A stretch of 64,000 bases of DNA from Lycocorax pyrrhopterus obiensis (taxonomy: Eukaryota; Chordata; Aves; Passeriformes; Paradisaeidae). Both the position numbers and the translations under genes were made by a program. The notes below the pieces were generated by a model that was given only the letters and a program-made list of their open reading frames with translations, was not told where the DNA came from and searched no databases. The DNA is taken from assembly GCA_014706295.1 (NCBI GenBank), contig JACSVZ010000007.1:58046975-58110974 (forward strand). The letters are read 5' to 3'. Below, one piece after another: positions 11,881 to 25,210 of the stretch (positions are counted from its first letter, which is position 1; each line of letters opens with the position of its first letter).

Positions 11881-12763
11881 AAGTGATCTGTACTTCTTCG
11901 TTTGTCCCAGTCAGGAAATCCTCATCCTGCCCGGCCGTTCTCAGTCTTTATTGCGACTTCAAAAATATCAGCAGCCTGCGGCTTCGATCCGCGTCTCCCT
12001 TCCTCCAGCCTGGACGCAGGAATCGGGGATTCCTGTTAAATCCACTCCATTTTCCATTTCACTCCTAACATGGAGGAGAGCCTGGAGGTTTTTAATGGAG
12101 TTTTTCCTTTCTTTCTCCAGCTTGCTGTGTGTCAGGAAATCATGGGTTTCCTGCTGAATTCCATATTAGGATCAGTGGGCTTGTGAAGGGCTGCAAACAA
12201 TGGGAGCTCTGTGTGTATTTGTACTTTGGAGGAACTCTGCCAGGACATGGAGAAAGGAAAACACTAGAGGTCCCCCTGCAGAATGAAGTTTTTTAGGCTC
12301 TCTGCTCCATCCCGCGCTCCAGCTGCTCTCCGCGCTGCCGGCACCGGGACCGGCGAGGAGGATTTGGGAGAATACGGAATACGGGACAGGCGGGGCACGG
12401 GGAGGCTGCGAGCTCTGCCCCTGTCCCAGGGATGCCGGCTGATCCCAGGCACGACCTCCTCTCATCTCAAATAGGTATTTTCTCCCATTTGGGAGAGGGA
12501 AAGGGGGAGGTGGAGAAGCAGAGAGGAGGTATAGTGGCTAGATAATGTCAACTTTTTGTCTCTATAGCTCTTTAAAGTATTTGCTATAAAGAATAAATAA
12601 CTGATTTTTCAGTTCACACACTCAGAAATTTCTCTTGCATTTCCCCTCATCCTCCCCTTTCCCCCCTCCCCCAAAAAAGATAGATTTTTCCCCTCCTAGT
12701 GTAAATACGTAAACACAGATAGAATAAAGTGGAATTAAGAGTTAGAGAAATTTAAAAATTAAA

Positions 12764-12795
12764 AAACCAACCAACCATCCAAAAAAACCCCTTCA
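12764..12795 (+). repeat. CCAA-type low-complexity run
   Basis: AAAAAACCAACCAACCATCC followed by AAAAAAACCCC. Simple repeat in the RHOJ-proximal spacer. Confidence 0.7.
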
Positions 12796-13423
12796 CAGCA
12801 GTCTGTGAAAAAACAGCTTTGAACTGCATGATTCCTGTCCCCTCCTCTGGTTTGTTTTGGTGCTTCACATGCCTCCTAAGCCTTCTCCCCATTTAAATAC
12901 ACAACAATCGACATGTACACGAAGGGCAAAACTTCCCGCTCCTTGCACAGGAAAGATTTTGCAATTTCCAGCAGAAACGAGCCAGACATTAAGAGAAACC
13001 CCAGTGCAGCAGCCCAGCACATCCTGCTGGCTGCATTTCCCTTCCAGGAGGCTCGAAGGCTTTGAGAGGGGGAAACACCCCCCTGCTGGCACTCCAGTGG
13101 TGATAAACGCTTCCCCTGCCCTGCTCACACGTGGTGAGAGATAAATACCCAAAAGTACACAAGCTTGGGGCAGTGTGCACCTGGAAGTGCAAAGACCAAC
13201 ACAGCCTTAGAAAGAAAGTCTTTTAGCCCCAAACTGCATGAGTAAAGACAAACAAAGTCATAATAATGAAACTCTGTAGTCCCAAAATGTGTGTCCTTCA
13301 ATTTTTGTGGTGAAGGGGCATGGCAGATCCACCTGCAACCTCCCCTGGACAGGCTAAGTCCGCCAGAGCTCTTCAATGATCCATGTGTACTGGGGCAGCT
13401 CTGGACACCTTTCCCAGGAGGTG

Positions 13424-13572
13424 GTAGAATGATAGAATCCTGTAACAGTTTGGGTCAGAAGGGTTCTCAAATATCATCTTGTTCTAATCCCCTGCCATGG
13501 GACACCTTCCACTAGACCAGGTTGCTCCCAGCACCATCCAGCCTGGCCTTGAACACTTCCAGGGATGGGAAA
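13424..13572 (-). mobile_element. CR1 3' fragment (minus)
   Basis: Reverse-orientation CR1 tail: AATGATAGAATCCTG, then the CCCTGCCATGG, CTTCCACTAGACCAGGTTG and CCAGCCTGGCCTTGAACAC blocks. It ends at CAGGGATGGG. A short, 5'-truncated copy of the same subfamily as those at 37.9, 40.7 and 44.0 kb. Confidence 0.9.
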
Positions 13573-14556
13573 TGGATAAAACACGTAAACAAGGGTGAAC
13601 AAGGTTTGTATGTTTATCTGGAGAGCCTCAGAGAGCTTTGTTTGCTGTCTCTAACCAGGAGTCTTAGTCACTGAGTAATTTGTGCCCCTTTATCTTCACC
13701 TTATTCATTCCCTCTCCCTGCTGATAACAGGGATCTTATCAGGCAGTGTTAGGCCCAGCATGACACCTGCTATCAGGGGCATCACTAAGGTGTTTCCCAG
13801 AGTTAGGAGATCAGGTGCATCCTCTTCGCTTCAAACTGCAGCCCAAGGCTGAGCTTCATCCAAGAAAACTGGTGAGCTCTGGGCATCAGAACCCCCATTC
13901 TCCAAGCATTTGCTCTGCTGATCATTTCCACCATCAGCAGCCTGGCTGGGTCATCCTGAGGTGCAGCACATGTTTTATTCTTTAAGCTTATTTCTGGTTG
14001 TGATTGAGGTCAAACTCCCAGTCTGTGCTCTGTTTGGTGGCTGTGCAGCTGAGTGGGTACCAGCTGATACCCTCTGTGCCTTTGCTTACCAGGCTGGTGA
14101 CCCTGTGGGGAAAGTTTGCCAAATATGTAGGTGCATGCTGTTGCAAGGTAACTGCAGAGCCTGAGGAAGCAAAACACTCCAACAATTCATGGTTGAGTTC
14201 CCCACTGCCTCTATCAGACGAAAGCAAAAGCTATCTTGCTTCCTATTTCACACAGGCATAATCTATCTGCAAGCTTTTTCAACATCAGACAATCTCCAGT
14301 TAAGGCAAGACTTAATGCTACTTGGGCCACATTTAGGCCTGCAATAAAATCCCCGTGGATCATTCTTCCCTGATCATAAAGCTGGGCAAGACTCAGCAGG
14401 ACTGTGCCCACCTCCACTTTTTTGCAAGAGGTTAAATGATGAAATTGCCTTGCTGTTTTTCTAGAGGGTTTAAGTGACTTTATTTGCTCTTCCCCTTTTT
14501 AAAAAGGATCTTCCAAAATGTAAAGGTTTTCTCATGCTACCAAGGGCTGAACTGGA

Positions 14557-14815
14557 GGATCATAGAATCAGAGAATCCCAGAATGATTAAGGTTGGAAAA
14601 ACTGTCCAAGATCATCGAGTCCAACCTTTGCTCCATTATCACATGTCAATTAATCACAGCACTGAGTGCCACATCCAATCACTCCTTGAACGCTTCCATG
14701 GGTGGTGACTCCACCACCTCCCTGGGCAGCCCTTTCCAATGCTGGACCATCCTTTCAGTGGAGAAATTCTTCCTGAATTTCTTAAGTCTTTGCAAACCCT
14801 TCCATTTCTGAGCTC
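14557..14815 (-). mobile_element. CR1 3' fragment (minus), different subfamily
   Basis: Starts with ATCATAGAATCAGAGAATCC, then GATCATCGAGTCCAACC, CTCCACCACCTCCCTGGGCA and GAGAAATTCTTCCTGA. These are the reverse complement of CR1 3' ends of another avian subfamily. The open frames across it are CR1 shadows. Confidence 0.88.
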
Positions 14816-17800
14816 TGATGCACAGGACACTTTGTGGGGAACCAGTTTTAGTTAAGATGCATCAATGAAAGGACTCACATCACTCAGTGTGAATAATGGA
14901 AGTGCAGCCATGAAGCTAGAGCCTAACTGATGGGTGGCCTGGAATAAACCAACAGGAGGAGTTTATCTTGAAGGTGAAGAAGGCTGACATCTCACCTGCA
15001 AAACTCAAACTCAGTGCTACAAGTTTGCTTTACCTATACAGGTGATACGTGCAGCTTTAGAGGAGTTATGGTAAAGTTATAAAATGAGAATTGTATCTGG
15101 ACTAAAAACACATGTTCTTTTCAATCTCATGACTTTAATTTAGTTTGGCACCATTTAGATCAGTTGGATCAAAACATTTTAAGAGCTGGTTTAGATTCAG
15201 CGAAGTTTGATCACATTGTTTTACACCACTTTACTCGGGGGACTGAGAGAGTGTTAACCCCTCTGCTACTCTGGGGTTGTATCTTTTACTTGTCAAGTTG
15301 GCTCTGACTTTGCTGTGTGAATTAACAGGCCAGACCTGTCATCTGGCAAAGTTTGAGGCAATGCTGTTGCATTTCACAGAAGACTTGTTAACCTGCAAAT
15401 GGCAAGTGGCAATTCTATAGGTTAAGCTGACCCTTCTGCACTGCTGCGCAAGTTCCAGCTCCCCTAAGACTTCTGAAAAAACAGGGCTGACTTCAAGCAC
15501 CAGCCTGGAAGCCACAGAGTTATTGGTAATCATTAGCACAGGTTAGAAGGCCTAATGATTTAGTCTAGATCCAGGGATTTTTTTTGCTATTTCACTGATC
15601 AGGTTAGAATTGGTCAGATTTTTTCCCAAGACTTCAGTCATTACCATCTCACAAATCCAATAAGACCAGGGTTAATACGAGCCACAGTTTGGAAAGATGT
15701 GGCTGAAGCAAAAAAAAGAAAGGTAAAGCCAACTAGTCTGAACACTTGGAAAACTTGTTTAAGTGTGTGTGGTCCTCAGGCATCCAGCCCAGTTTGTTTC
15801 CCACTGATTTTACAAGCTTCCAGCCAAGGGCACCACGGCACAGATACAGGCAGGTGCTGTGAGTACTGTGAAGATGTCACCTGAGGCACTTCCCAGCAAA
15901 GTTTCTCAAGCAAACTCTGCTCTAGATGAAGTGCCTCTGACCTTTGGTTAATTGATGAATTTACTGGCAGCTGATCTATTCCTAAGTCTGCAGAGTATCT
16001 CCAACTCCCATGTGCTGTGGGGATGCATCCAGCTCCATGTTCAGGTCAGACAGGGGGTACCTGGCACTGCTTCCTTGGGGAATTAGCAAGTTCAAGGCTG
16101 GTGCAAAAAATTTAGGTGAGAAGATCTGCAGGACATAAAGTCCTTGCAGACTTTTTAATTAGCTCTGCAATTAGCAATATCTTGGCCGATTAACTCTATT
16201 CTGTACTTCTCTGCAGACTTACAGGAAAAAAAAGGGATGTGATGTTCTGTCATGCTCTCCTTGCTCTCTTCCTATGGCCAGCCTGCCATTCCCACATTTT
16301 TCCAGTGCCTCCTGAAATCCAGTGGTCTAACTTTGTGCAATCTTACGAGTTCAAAGCTTGACAGTCAGAGCAATGTTCAGCATTAACTGTTTTCCTCACC
16401 AGACCGGACTGATTTTAAGGGGGTCTTACTCTTCCTTAGATCTTGTTCTCCTAAATCCTCTCCTGGCCTAAAGCAAGCAGATCTGTCTCTACATTCTCAC
16501 CCTTAAGAAGCTCCCCACGGTGGGGGGTTTTGAAGGTGACAACACTGCTGTGAAGCTTTTCTCCCCGTGTCTTGCTGCTAGAAATAGACACATTCAGCCA
16601 CTCTCCTTCCACCTACCAGTGTTGATGAGGAAATGAAGTTTCTGGCACTACTACTGAACTGTAAATTGATTTCAGGCAAATTTTCTCACATTTTTCTTAT
16701 CCTTTGTCTAATCTGTTTAGATTTTGAGTTTTTTAGAGCAGGGATTGTGTTGGTATTGGACTGAACATAGCAGAACTATATTAAGCTTAGCTATCACTGT
16801 GCTGTTCAAAACCAAGTTTCCCTGGCCATCAAATTCAGGACCTTGCCTTGACTATGTTGTAAGAGCCAGCCTTTTGCAGTAAAAAATATGTGGGACTTTA
16901 AGACATCCCCACAGTCACCATATTTCTCACCTCTAGTCTTAGATATTGGAGTGGCTCCTGTTTGTTCTAGGGTTGCCTGGATGGCCCTCGGCATTGTGCT
17001 AAGACTTAATTAAATGAGGGCATTTTATCCTTATTCCCTCCATCCTCTCTTCCTCTTCCTTTCTGTCAACCCCATTCATCAGCCTCCCACACCAGTGAAG
17101 TGCTCACTGAGACCTCAAGTGAATTTGATATATTGAAAAGCAGAAGCAGCAAATTCAGGAGATCAAAATGATAGTTTAACAGTGACCACAAGAGGGGTGG
17201 AAGTGCTCTGCTCTGTGTGAAGCCTTTTTAGAGGCATCTTGCTGATGGGCAGGTGCTGAGAGTCAGCTTTGAGGCTTGTTGAGAGAGAGCAAGCCTCTCT
17301 CCAGCCATCACAGCCCATCAGGCAGCTGCCACCAGCACCACCACCATGGTGGTCCATTCCAGCAGCGGGGGGTTCCCTGCCTCAAGCTGCTGCCATGGAT
17401 GTAATTGGTGCCACTGGATTTCCCTTTGGAAAGGTGAGCTAATAAAACAAGCCACTTCTGGGAGAGGAGGTCAAGCAAAGGAAGTTTCATGTCCTGTCCC
17501 TCAGAGAACCCTCTTGCTTCCCAGAGGGGGCTGCTGTAAAATGAGAGCTGCACATGTTGTATTTGCGTGTTTGTGAATGGGGAGGGCAGTTTTCAACGAG
17601 GGGGGATGGTGCTCCCTGTTACCTTACAGTTAATTCTGCATCGCTGACTGCAGACAGGGCTCTGTGTGTGTTACCCACCCCCACAGCTGGTGGTACTCAT
17701 CCAGAGTCTGCATTTCCAGCTGTTTTCTGTTCATAGGTATTTGCATTTGGACTTTGAGGATAAGTTTTCCTTGGAGGTGTGAAAGTTCCCTCTGGATAGT

Positions 17801-17909
17801 GGAATACCTGCACCCTGTTTGCATCAGAGTTCTCTCATTTCCTTCCAGAAAATCACTGGCTGTCACCTCTGCCTTCTCTCCTTTCTGGTTTTGTTCTCGC
17901 ATGGCTGTC

Positions 17910-17957
17910 TCATTTCTCTCTTCTCTTCTCTTCCTCTTCCTCTTCCTCTTCCTCTCC
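17910..17957 (+). repeat. CT-rich (TCTTCC)n simple repeat
   Basis: TCTCTTCTCTTCTCTTCC units passing into (TCTTCC)4. It is a pure pyrimidine stretch of about 48 bases. Confidence 0.85.
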
Positions 17958-20900
17958 TAATGTCTGACAAAAGCTGTTTACCTCTCCCTATCACAGTGGG
18001 GAGAAGTGGACTCAGGTAAGCATTCAGCCCAGGATTAGCATAGCAGAAAAACACATCACTTCAGGCAATTTCTTTCTCCCTACCTATGATGTTTTCCATA
18101 GAGATTTTTTTCCTAAATTACATTTATTTTAGGTTGAGCAGTACAGCAGGAGGTTAAACAAAGAGAAACCTCATCTATGCCTCTTCTGCATCTCAAAATG
18201 GCATTTGCCTCTGCAGATGGTGGACTGCTGGGAAAGTAAAAGGGCTGCAATCAGGAAATCAAGCAGCACCGAGGGCACCAACATTGTGGTCAATTAGCAC
18301 CACGTGTGTGCATGTACTCAGTGAAGTCATTACAGGGACAAATCTATTTTGTTCACCTCTGAGTAATGCTTGGGACATAATCTGCAATTTCTTTAAAAGC
18401 AGAGAAACTTCCCCAAGTTAGATGGGTCCAAATGTAATGTTTCCAATGGGGGGAAGAGGTTCGTGTCTAAACACATGCCAGTTGGAATCTGTAGATTTTC
18501 AGCTTCCCCCTTTCCAGCCCAAATTGCCAAGCTGGCTTTATCGTTGAAATGAACACACGTCTGATTCATAAAACATTCATGCAGAGTTTTTACTCTCTTG
18601 GAAAGAAGGGAGCAGGCTGCTTCCAGGAAGGGAATGTGCTTTTTTGCTTCATGTGATCTTTCTGCCTCCGCTCAAAAATAAGCAGAAGGCTGCTGCTGCC
18701 TCCACATTCCAGGAGCAGGCAGACAGGAGGAGGACCAAGGTGGCAAGCAAAGGGATGTCACAGTTTTTATGCTGTGTCTCCTTGCTGAGCCTGTTTTCAG
18801 CAGAGCCTCATGCCAAAGCACTGCAGTGAGACCCGGGAGCACCACTTCCAAACCTGCTGCTCAGACTGGCACAAGCGGAGTGGATCATCCAAGTAAAGCC
18901 CTTATCTCATGTGTAAAATAGGAATGAGGAATGCTTCCTTTTTCCTGTCTATTTATACTGCTGATCTTCAGGGTAGGGACCAGCTCCTGCCTTGTTTGAC
19001 AGGTATGGGCCCACGACACAGCTAAACCAATTTACTCACTGATTGTCACCCAGGAAGTGCTTGGTCTAACCTGAAAACGAGCTTTTTAAAGGAGAAAATG
19101 CACAGGAAACTCTTCTGCTTTTTTTTCCCCATTTGCATTGGTTCTCTGCAGGCTGACCTCCCCCAGCTTGTGATACGGATAGCTTGACTTTCCACAAGTG
19201 ATGAGAGTTATGGGAGAAGTGCTGGCAGCAGTGGGCTACTTTGATCCTTTTGTAGGAATTGGAGGTTTTATTTGCACTGCCAAATCACCCTCTTGTTTAA
19301 AAGGTGTCTGGGTGTGGTGGTAAAACAAGTGAGGAACGTGGGCACCCTACCTAGGCTGCTGAAATGTCCAAAAATCACAGGAGGCTCAAGGCCGTAGGTC
19401 AAAGCCTCAGGACCCACAAATAGCTGAGCATACAGTGGAAGGGGGAGGGAGAGGTGGATAACAGTCAGGAGCAGTGCTTTTGCTGCAGGTAAGGCAGCTG
19501 TCAGTGTACCTGTGCTGATGTGTGTGGTTTGTGTGTGGCAGGAGCTGCAGCCACAGCCCTGCAGATGCACCATGGTGAGTGCTCATGGAGCACTCAGGCT
19601 GATGGAGAAACGCTTCACCCATCTGTGCCTCCTCTTTCTTGTCCCTGTCTGGCTCATCCCTTCTCTGAGAGGGCGCTGACGTCTCTCAGGAGGAAGCTCT
19701 GCTTATTTAGCAGTGGCCTTTTGTGAAATTCAGGTATAATGTATCCTGGGGAATCTGTGGCTGCTGAATCCTGTGGTGTGGTGCTGTGCTCTGCACGGGG
19801 CTGCAATCAGCTGAGGCAGCCCCACGAAGCTTTCAAGGGTCAGGGCTCCCTTTCCCTGCTCCCCATTCTCCCAGAGTGGCGCATTTATGTAAAATGAGCC
19901 CGGCTGAACATTAGCCACCATCTCAGAGCTCTCTGGGTTTGCTCCCAGTGCCTGCCATTGAATGGCAGGAATCCCTGTGGGTCATTTTCCTTAGTTTAGA
20001 AGCACTGGAGACCACCCTGTCTTCATGGCAGTGCATTTTGCACCGGTGATACCTCCAGAGATTTAGTGGGCAAAATTGACTCCTAAGATTTTCCAATTTC
20101 GTTCAACGAAACAAACATGATGTAGACGGCAACTACAGTGAATAATATGTAGATCCATTCCCAGTGAACTGTTGTTGACTGAGCTTAACTCCAACATAAT
20201 TTTTCTACTGTCTTTGGGAGATATTTGGTAATAGTCAGATACAGGTTGCTGTTGTTACAGCAAATGTTTAGGCAGCGGTCAGGATTAGTTTTCTTTCTTG
20301 TCTCTCTGATTTGCACCCTGCAGGTATCATATCTGATTATTTGGGTTGCTTTGGGATGATCTCTACATTTTCTGATATGCAGAGAGCACATATTTTCTCC
20401 TCCTTGCCTGTGGTGGTGGATTTTGGGCAGAGGCCTCTGTGTCCTCTCTCAGGAAGGGATCAGCACAGCGTGGAGATGAACAGACGTCTCAAAACAAGTG
20501 GGTTTATTTCACAAATGAAGCAAAATATTAGCGAAACTGACTTGAAGACAAGAAGCAGCTGATGAGCATCTGTAATTTACACTTCAGAATTCTTTGATGG
20601 ATTTTGCTCATCACTGGTAGGAGCAGAACAGCCCCTAGTTTTCCTGCAGGTGATCTGGAGACTCATTCTGGTCTCAGTAGGCATCATCCAGTAGAACATT
20701 TTCTTGGAAAAGCTCTTCCCAAAGCCCACTATGCTCATCTGAGCCTTGTGACCATGTGTTGCCCTGGCTTTTGCCATGGGTCCCAGCTGTGAAGCCTTCC
20801 TTTTTTCACAGAATGTTGTCTTTTTCCACCTGGGCACCCAAGCAGCCTGAGAGCACAGAGCTGCAGAAATCCCATTGTAGTCACACCCTCCAGAGCAATT

Positions 20901-21578
20901 CCTCTTTATCACCTGGGCCACAGAGCTTGTGATGATGGTGAAGAATAGCCAGGCTGCCACACTCAGTCCTGAGCCCACCAGCCTTCATCACCATCATCAG
21001 CTGAGCCAGGAAACCCACACGGCAGGTGCTGCTCAGGTGCACAACAGCAAAGAAAGCAGATGGCTCCAAGAGCATTTCAGTCCTTCCTGTCCTCTCTGCA
21101 GGTCTCTCAGCCATGTCTCAGATCTATCTGAGGAGGGAAAGGGCTGGAATCCTGGAAGATGCTGTGACTCCCTCTGTCATGGGTGACAGCCCTATCCTCT
21201 GTTTGCAAATGAGCAGCAGGAATAAGAGGCTTCATTTCAACCTGTCACTGTTACAGTGTTTGAAATCCTCCAGTGGTTTTTAGTCCTTCCTGCAGCTCAT
21301 CCTCCGAGCTGCATCCACTTTCAAAATGCTTATTGAGACCAATTTTCCTGTGCTAGTTAATGGTTAAACATTATAAATAATAATCTCAGTTAAAGCCATT
21401 CATTAAATATCTGAATAATGGCGTGGTGCTTACATATATTTCTCCTCTTTTTAGATGTCTTGAGTTAATTTGTGTTAATTTTTTTTTACCAGGTTGGAAG
21501 TATGGCTTAGATTCATAATATTTCAATACCTCTTTCAATTTCACTAAGATAATTTTGTGCTATATTTTGATTTTTAGT

Positions 21579-21611
21579 AAAAAAAAAAAAAAAAGAGAGA
21601 GAGAGAGAGAA
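21579..21611 (+). repeat. A16-(GA)8 compound simple repeat
   Basis: A run of about 16 A followed by about eight GA dinucleotides, purine-only for over 30 bases. No retrogene body was recognised next to it. Confidence 0.9.
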
Positions 21612-22320
21612 TGAGAAATACATGGAATAATACATATAAATGTACTTTATAGGTTTTCCCAGAAAAGGAGCTGTCGAGATCTTCAGAAATCTGTCCTCAT
21701 GAGATTTCCCAACTTTTTTGACCAGGTTCTGTTAACAGCCCTTTTCCAAGTTTGCGCTGAGGTAAGAAGGACTGGAAAATAGTCCACTGGGAAATCATAT
21801 GAGAGTGGGTTCATGTGACAGCTCTTTCTGCGACTTGTCATGCCGTGAATACCAGAGCAACAGCCTTTCAGCACCCAGCCATGTCACTGCCTGCCTTGCT
21901 TTTGATGGAACTGGGGTGAGTGCGTGCTTGTGGAAACGAGGGAGAACTTAACTAGTGCTTCTTATTTCCGTAAAAGGTCTGGTTTGTGTTCTCATTCAAT
22001 GTTTGCATAATATCCTGATTTAATTGCCCTCCTGTCACCGTGGCCCCTGCTCCAATGGCTCTGTGCTGGCAGGCAGGGTTTGCACCCAGCAGGGCTTTGA
22101 AGACGGCAGTGGGAATGCGCTCCTGTCACACCCAGCGTTGTGCACAGGGACAGGGACACTCAGCAGCTCCAGCCTCTTGCAGGCCAAAGGTGCAAGTGAC
22201 AGTAGGGGAACCAGGAGGGGAAGCGTTGTCCAGCTGACATGCCAGGTTCTGGGGTTGCCAGAAATAGCAGCCCATGCCCTTGACCCATGACCACTGGTTA
22301 TCTCCTGCTGAGATAAACGC

Positions 22321-22373
22321 CTTTGAGTCATGTGCTGTGCCTAAAGCCTTCGAGTCATGTGCTGTGCCTAAAG
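22321..22373 (+). repeat. 27-bp tandem duplication, two copies
   Basis: The block GAGTCATGTGCTGTGCCTAA occurs at 22325 and again at 22352, with one difference in the preceding CTTTGAG/CTTCGAG. It lies just upstream of the 22.5 kb CR1. Confidence 0.9.
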
Positions 22374-22494
22374 CGTTGCTCTGAGTGCAAACTGGGGGCC
22401 AGAGTAGCTGTTTATGGGATTTTCCTGCTGTGGAACCTGCCACTCAGCAGCACTTGGGAAGGACTGAGTGCAAGGTGCTAAAACTGAAAGACAC

Positions 22495-22966
22495 AGACCT
22501 GTTGGAGCGAGGCCAGGGGAGGCCAGGAAGATGATCAGAGGGATGGAGCAGTTCTGCTACGAGAAAAGGCTGAGAGAGTTGGGGCTGCTCAGCCTGGAGG
22601 AAAGAAGGCTCCGAGTGAACATATCGTGACCTTTCAGCACCAAAAAGGCCTCCAGGAGAGCTGGAGAGGAACTGTTTGTATGGGCAGAGTGTGATAGGAC
22701 AACAGGGAATGGCTTGAAAAGGACAGAGGGCAGGTTCAGATTAGACTTTAGGAAGGAATTCTTGACTGTGAGGGTGCTGAGGCCCTGGCACAGGTTGCCC
22801 AGAGAAGCTGTGGATTCCCCATCCCTGGAAGTGTTCAAGGCCAGGCAGGATGTGGCTTTGACCAACCTGGTCTAGTGGAAGGTGTCCCTGTCCATGGCAG
22901 GGAGGTCAGAATTAGATGGTTTTTGAGGTCCCTTCCAACCCAAACCATTCTGTGACCCTGTGATGT
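22495..22966 (+). mobile_element. CR1 3' fragment (plus), longest copy in window
   Basis: Runs from GAGGCCAGGAAGATGATCAG through AAAGGCTGAGAGAGTTGGGG, a GAGGCCCTGGCACAGGTTGC block and GGTCTAGTGGAAGGTGTCCC, to CCAACCCAAACCATTCTGTG and the TGTGACCCTGTGATG tail. This is about 470 bases of the CR1 3' part. No intact reverse transcriptase is present. Confidence 0.93.
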
Positions 22967-24789
22967 CTGTGAAAACTGTCCTCCAGGTGCCACTCAAGCA
23001 GGGCTGACAGCTCTTGGGGCTCAGGTCAGGTGTCCTCTGCTTCTCTCTGTTACAGCAGAGATGTTTGCCTGGAAATGTCCTTTAGGAAAGTACATTCCCT
23101 CTCCCTACCCAGGTGTATCAAAGACTGTGAAGACATCAGCAATGAACACCTGATGACACAGAGGCCTTTCCTTAGTTCAGCTCTTTCATCCTCCTCTTGC
23201 CTCTCCCTGTTGAGACTGGGCTTGAACTCGTTGTGTCACACAACTCCTACCAGCTGCTGCCGTTCTGTCCCAAGAGGCAAAATCCAAGTCTGGACACTTC
23301 CTGTGACTAAATTTCTTTGGCTGGCAAGTCCCTTGGTTCCCAGCCAACACAAATCAGTTTGGGAACCAACAAGCTGGCAAATTTTGGGGTTTCAGAAGAG
23401 TGGGTTCAAAATGGGCTGGCAATGCAAAAGGATAAGACAATATAGCTATGAGATCTTCTCAGGTGCACGACCAGAGAGTAGAAACCACACTTACATCTGA
23501 GCAGGACACATCTGATGGGGCAAAGAATTTCCCATAGTCACAAGGTTACTTCTCACAACAGGCAGCTGCTCACAGCTGCTGTTTCCCACTGTGGATACAC
23601 ACAGCTTTGCTGTAAAGATGCAGGGGGAGAACTTGAGCTTTCAAACCCTAACAAGCTATTTGCTTCTCCTTCTCTCTCTCTTCCCACAGCTGACCTCCGT
23701 GTCCAGCCGTGAAGGCATTTTCTGGTTTACGAGTAGCGGTGAGCAGAGTGCCAGCAGGTGAAATCCCAGCCTCTCCTGCCTCTCTGTAATTAGCAGCCCC
23801 AAATATGGAGCAGTGTCTGACCCCATGACATTTTTTCCTAAGGCTTTTATTAATTTGACACTGGTTTTCATAGCAACTCACCAGGGAGCCGTAACAAATG
23901 CTCAGCTGTACCTGACAGAAAATGGGGGGTTTATCTGCTCAAAAGGTTATTCCGAGCGTCAGAGGCCAACTGCAGTTTGGATCCTGGGGAACTGCTCCAA
24001 CTGTTTGATGGAAAAAAACATGGAACACTAAAGTGGGAACATTGCAGTTTAAAAGCAGGGTTTGTGTCACCTTGAACGACTGAGCTCTGTTATCGTGGTC
24101 TATCAAAACTCCCACTCTCTGTGGAGCAGGTAGGTAGGGGACTTTTGACACCCTTAATGTCACTGTTCCTGAGGGGACACTGCCTTGTCACCTCCAAACT
24201 AATTTAAAATAAAGGTATTATTGTTTCCTTCGTTAGCTGATGGAGAATTTTTTCATTTTCTGAAGTGGGCTTTTCTGTTGTTTGTACAAACAACCTATTC
24301 TCAGTGCTCTTATGATCCCTTTGCTCCTGCTGTGCCCGTTTCTGGTGGGAGCACACTGTTGCACAGTAATTCTTGGATACCTCAAATTGTCTGGTTTTTT
24401 TTGGGCCAGACACTGTGACGATGGCCACAGTACGTGCAAGTTTTGAGTATTTTTTTTCCAGTGGACTCAAACTTTTGGTTTCATGTGGTGTTTTGTCTCA
24501 GAGTCCTTTATTCTAATGAAATTTGATGGCAGTGTTCACTCAGTGTATGCTCTACCTGGTATTTCCTTTCAACCTTTCCTTGACAAACTTGAAGTGCTCT
24601 GTTGGAAGTTACTTCTTCATTCATATGGAGTATCTTGTCTTTACCCCAAATTCCAGTCACGATCTGGTTGCTACAAGCAAGGACTCTGTCCTCCCCACAT
24701 TGATACATCGTTCTTGAGTAATTTACAGTCTATTCTGTCTTTTCTCCTGTTTTTGCCCACCTTTTGAACACCCCCTTCAGGTATTGAGC

Positions 24790-24917
24790 ACAAAGGCATC
24801 ATTCAGTGCTCTCTGGTGGCTCAGGACATGGTTCAATGGAACAGAGTGCTGCTGTGTTCAGAGTTGGACTCAGTGATCTCAGAGGTCTTTTCCAACCTTA
24901 ATGATTCTGTGATTATA
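24790..24917 (+). mobile_element. CR1 3' end fragment (plus)
   Basis: TTGGACTCAGTGATCTCAGA, then GGTCTTTTCCAACCTTAATG and GATTCTGTGATTAT, the end of a CR1 copy. The upstream border near 24790 is uncertain. Confidence 0.8.
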
Positions 24918-25210
24918 GAACATTAACCAATTTGTTTCTTGTATCCCTTTCAAGGCTCCTTTCTCCCAACACGAAGGTGGCTTTAAAGGTATTCATGGCA
25001 TTACTGACATTTTCACCTGTTCTTAGCCTATACCTTTGTTCTTCTGTCTAAGAGTTTCTCCTCCAGCATAAATGAAAATCTCAAATTCTTTTAGTGTTAG
25101 GCATTGCTCTGGGATGTTTATCCTATGAGTCTTTTGTAAAACCTGGATTGTTTCTGAAAAGATTTGAATGCACTGGACAGTTGAGTGACTGACCAGTCAG
25201 CTGTCAGTGT

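Larger units (their letters stand above)
11881..22494. other. RHOJ-KCNH5 spacer, segment 1
   Basis: Intergenic. It holds CR1 fragments at 13.4 and 14.6 kb and simple repeats at 12.8, 17.9 and 21.6 kb; the rest is unique sequence without a supported gene. A moderately GC-rich patch lies at about 12280-12470, upstream of RHOJ. It has several CpGs and could be a weak promoter or enhancer, but nothing defines it. The 133-codon minus frame at 20577-20978 starts with GTG, not ATG, and matches nothing recognised. Confidence 0.65.

Noticed and set aside
20577..20978. 133-codon minus frame that looks like it starts with a signal peptide
   Set aside because: The apparent start is GTG with a stop three codons upstream, not ATG, and the body resembles no known family. 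Treated as chance.
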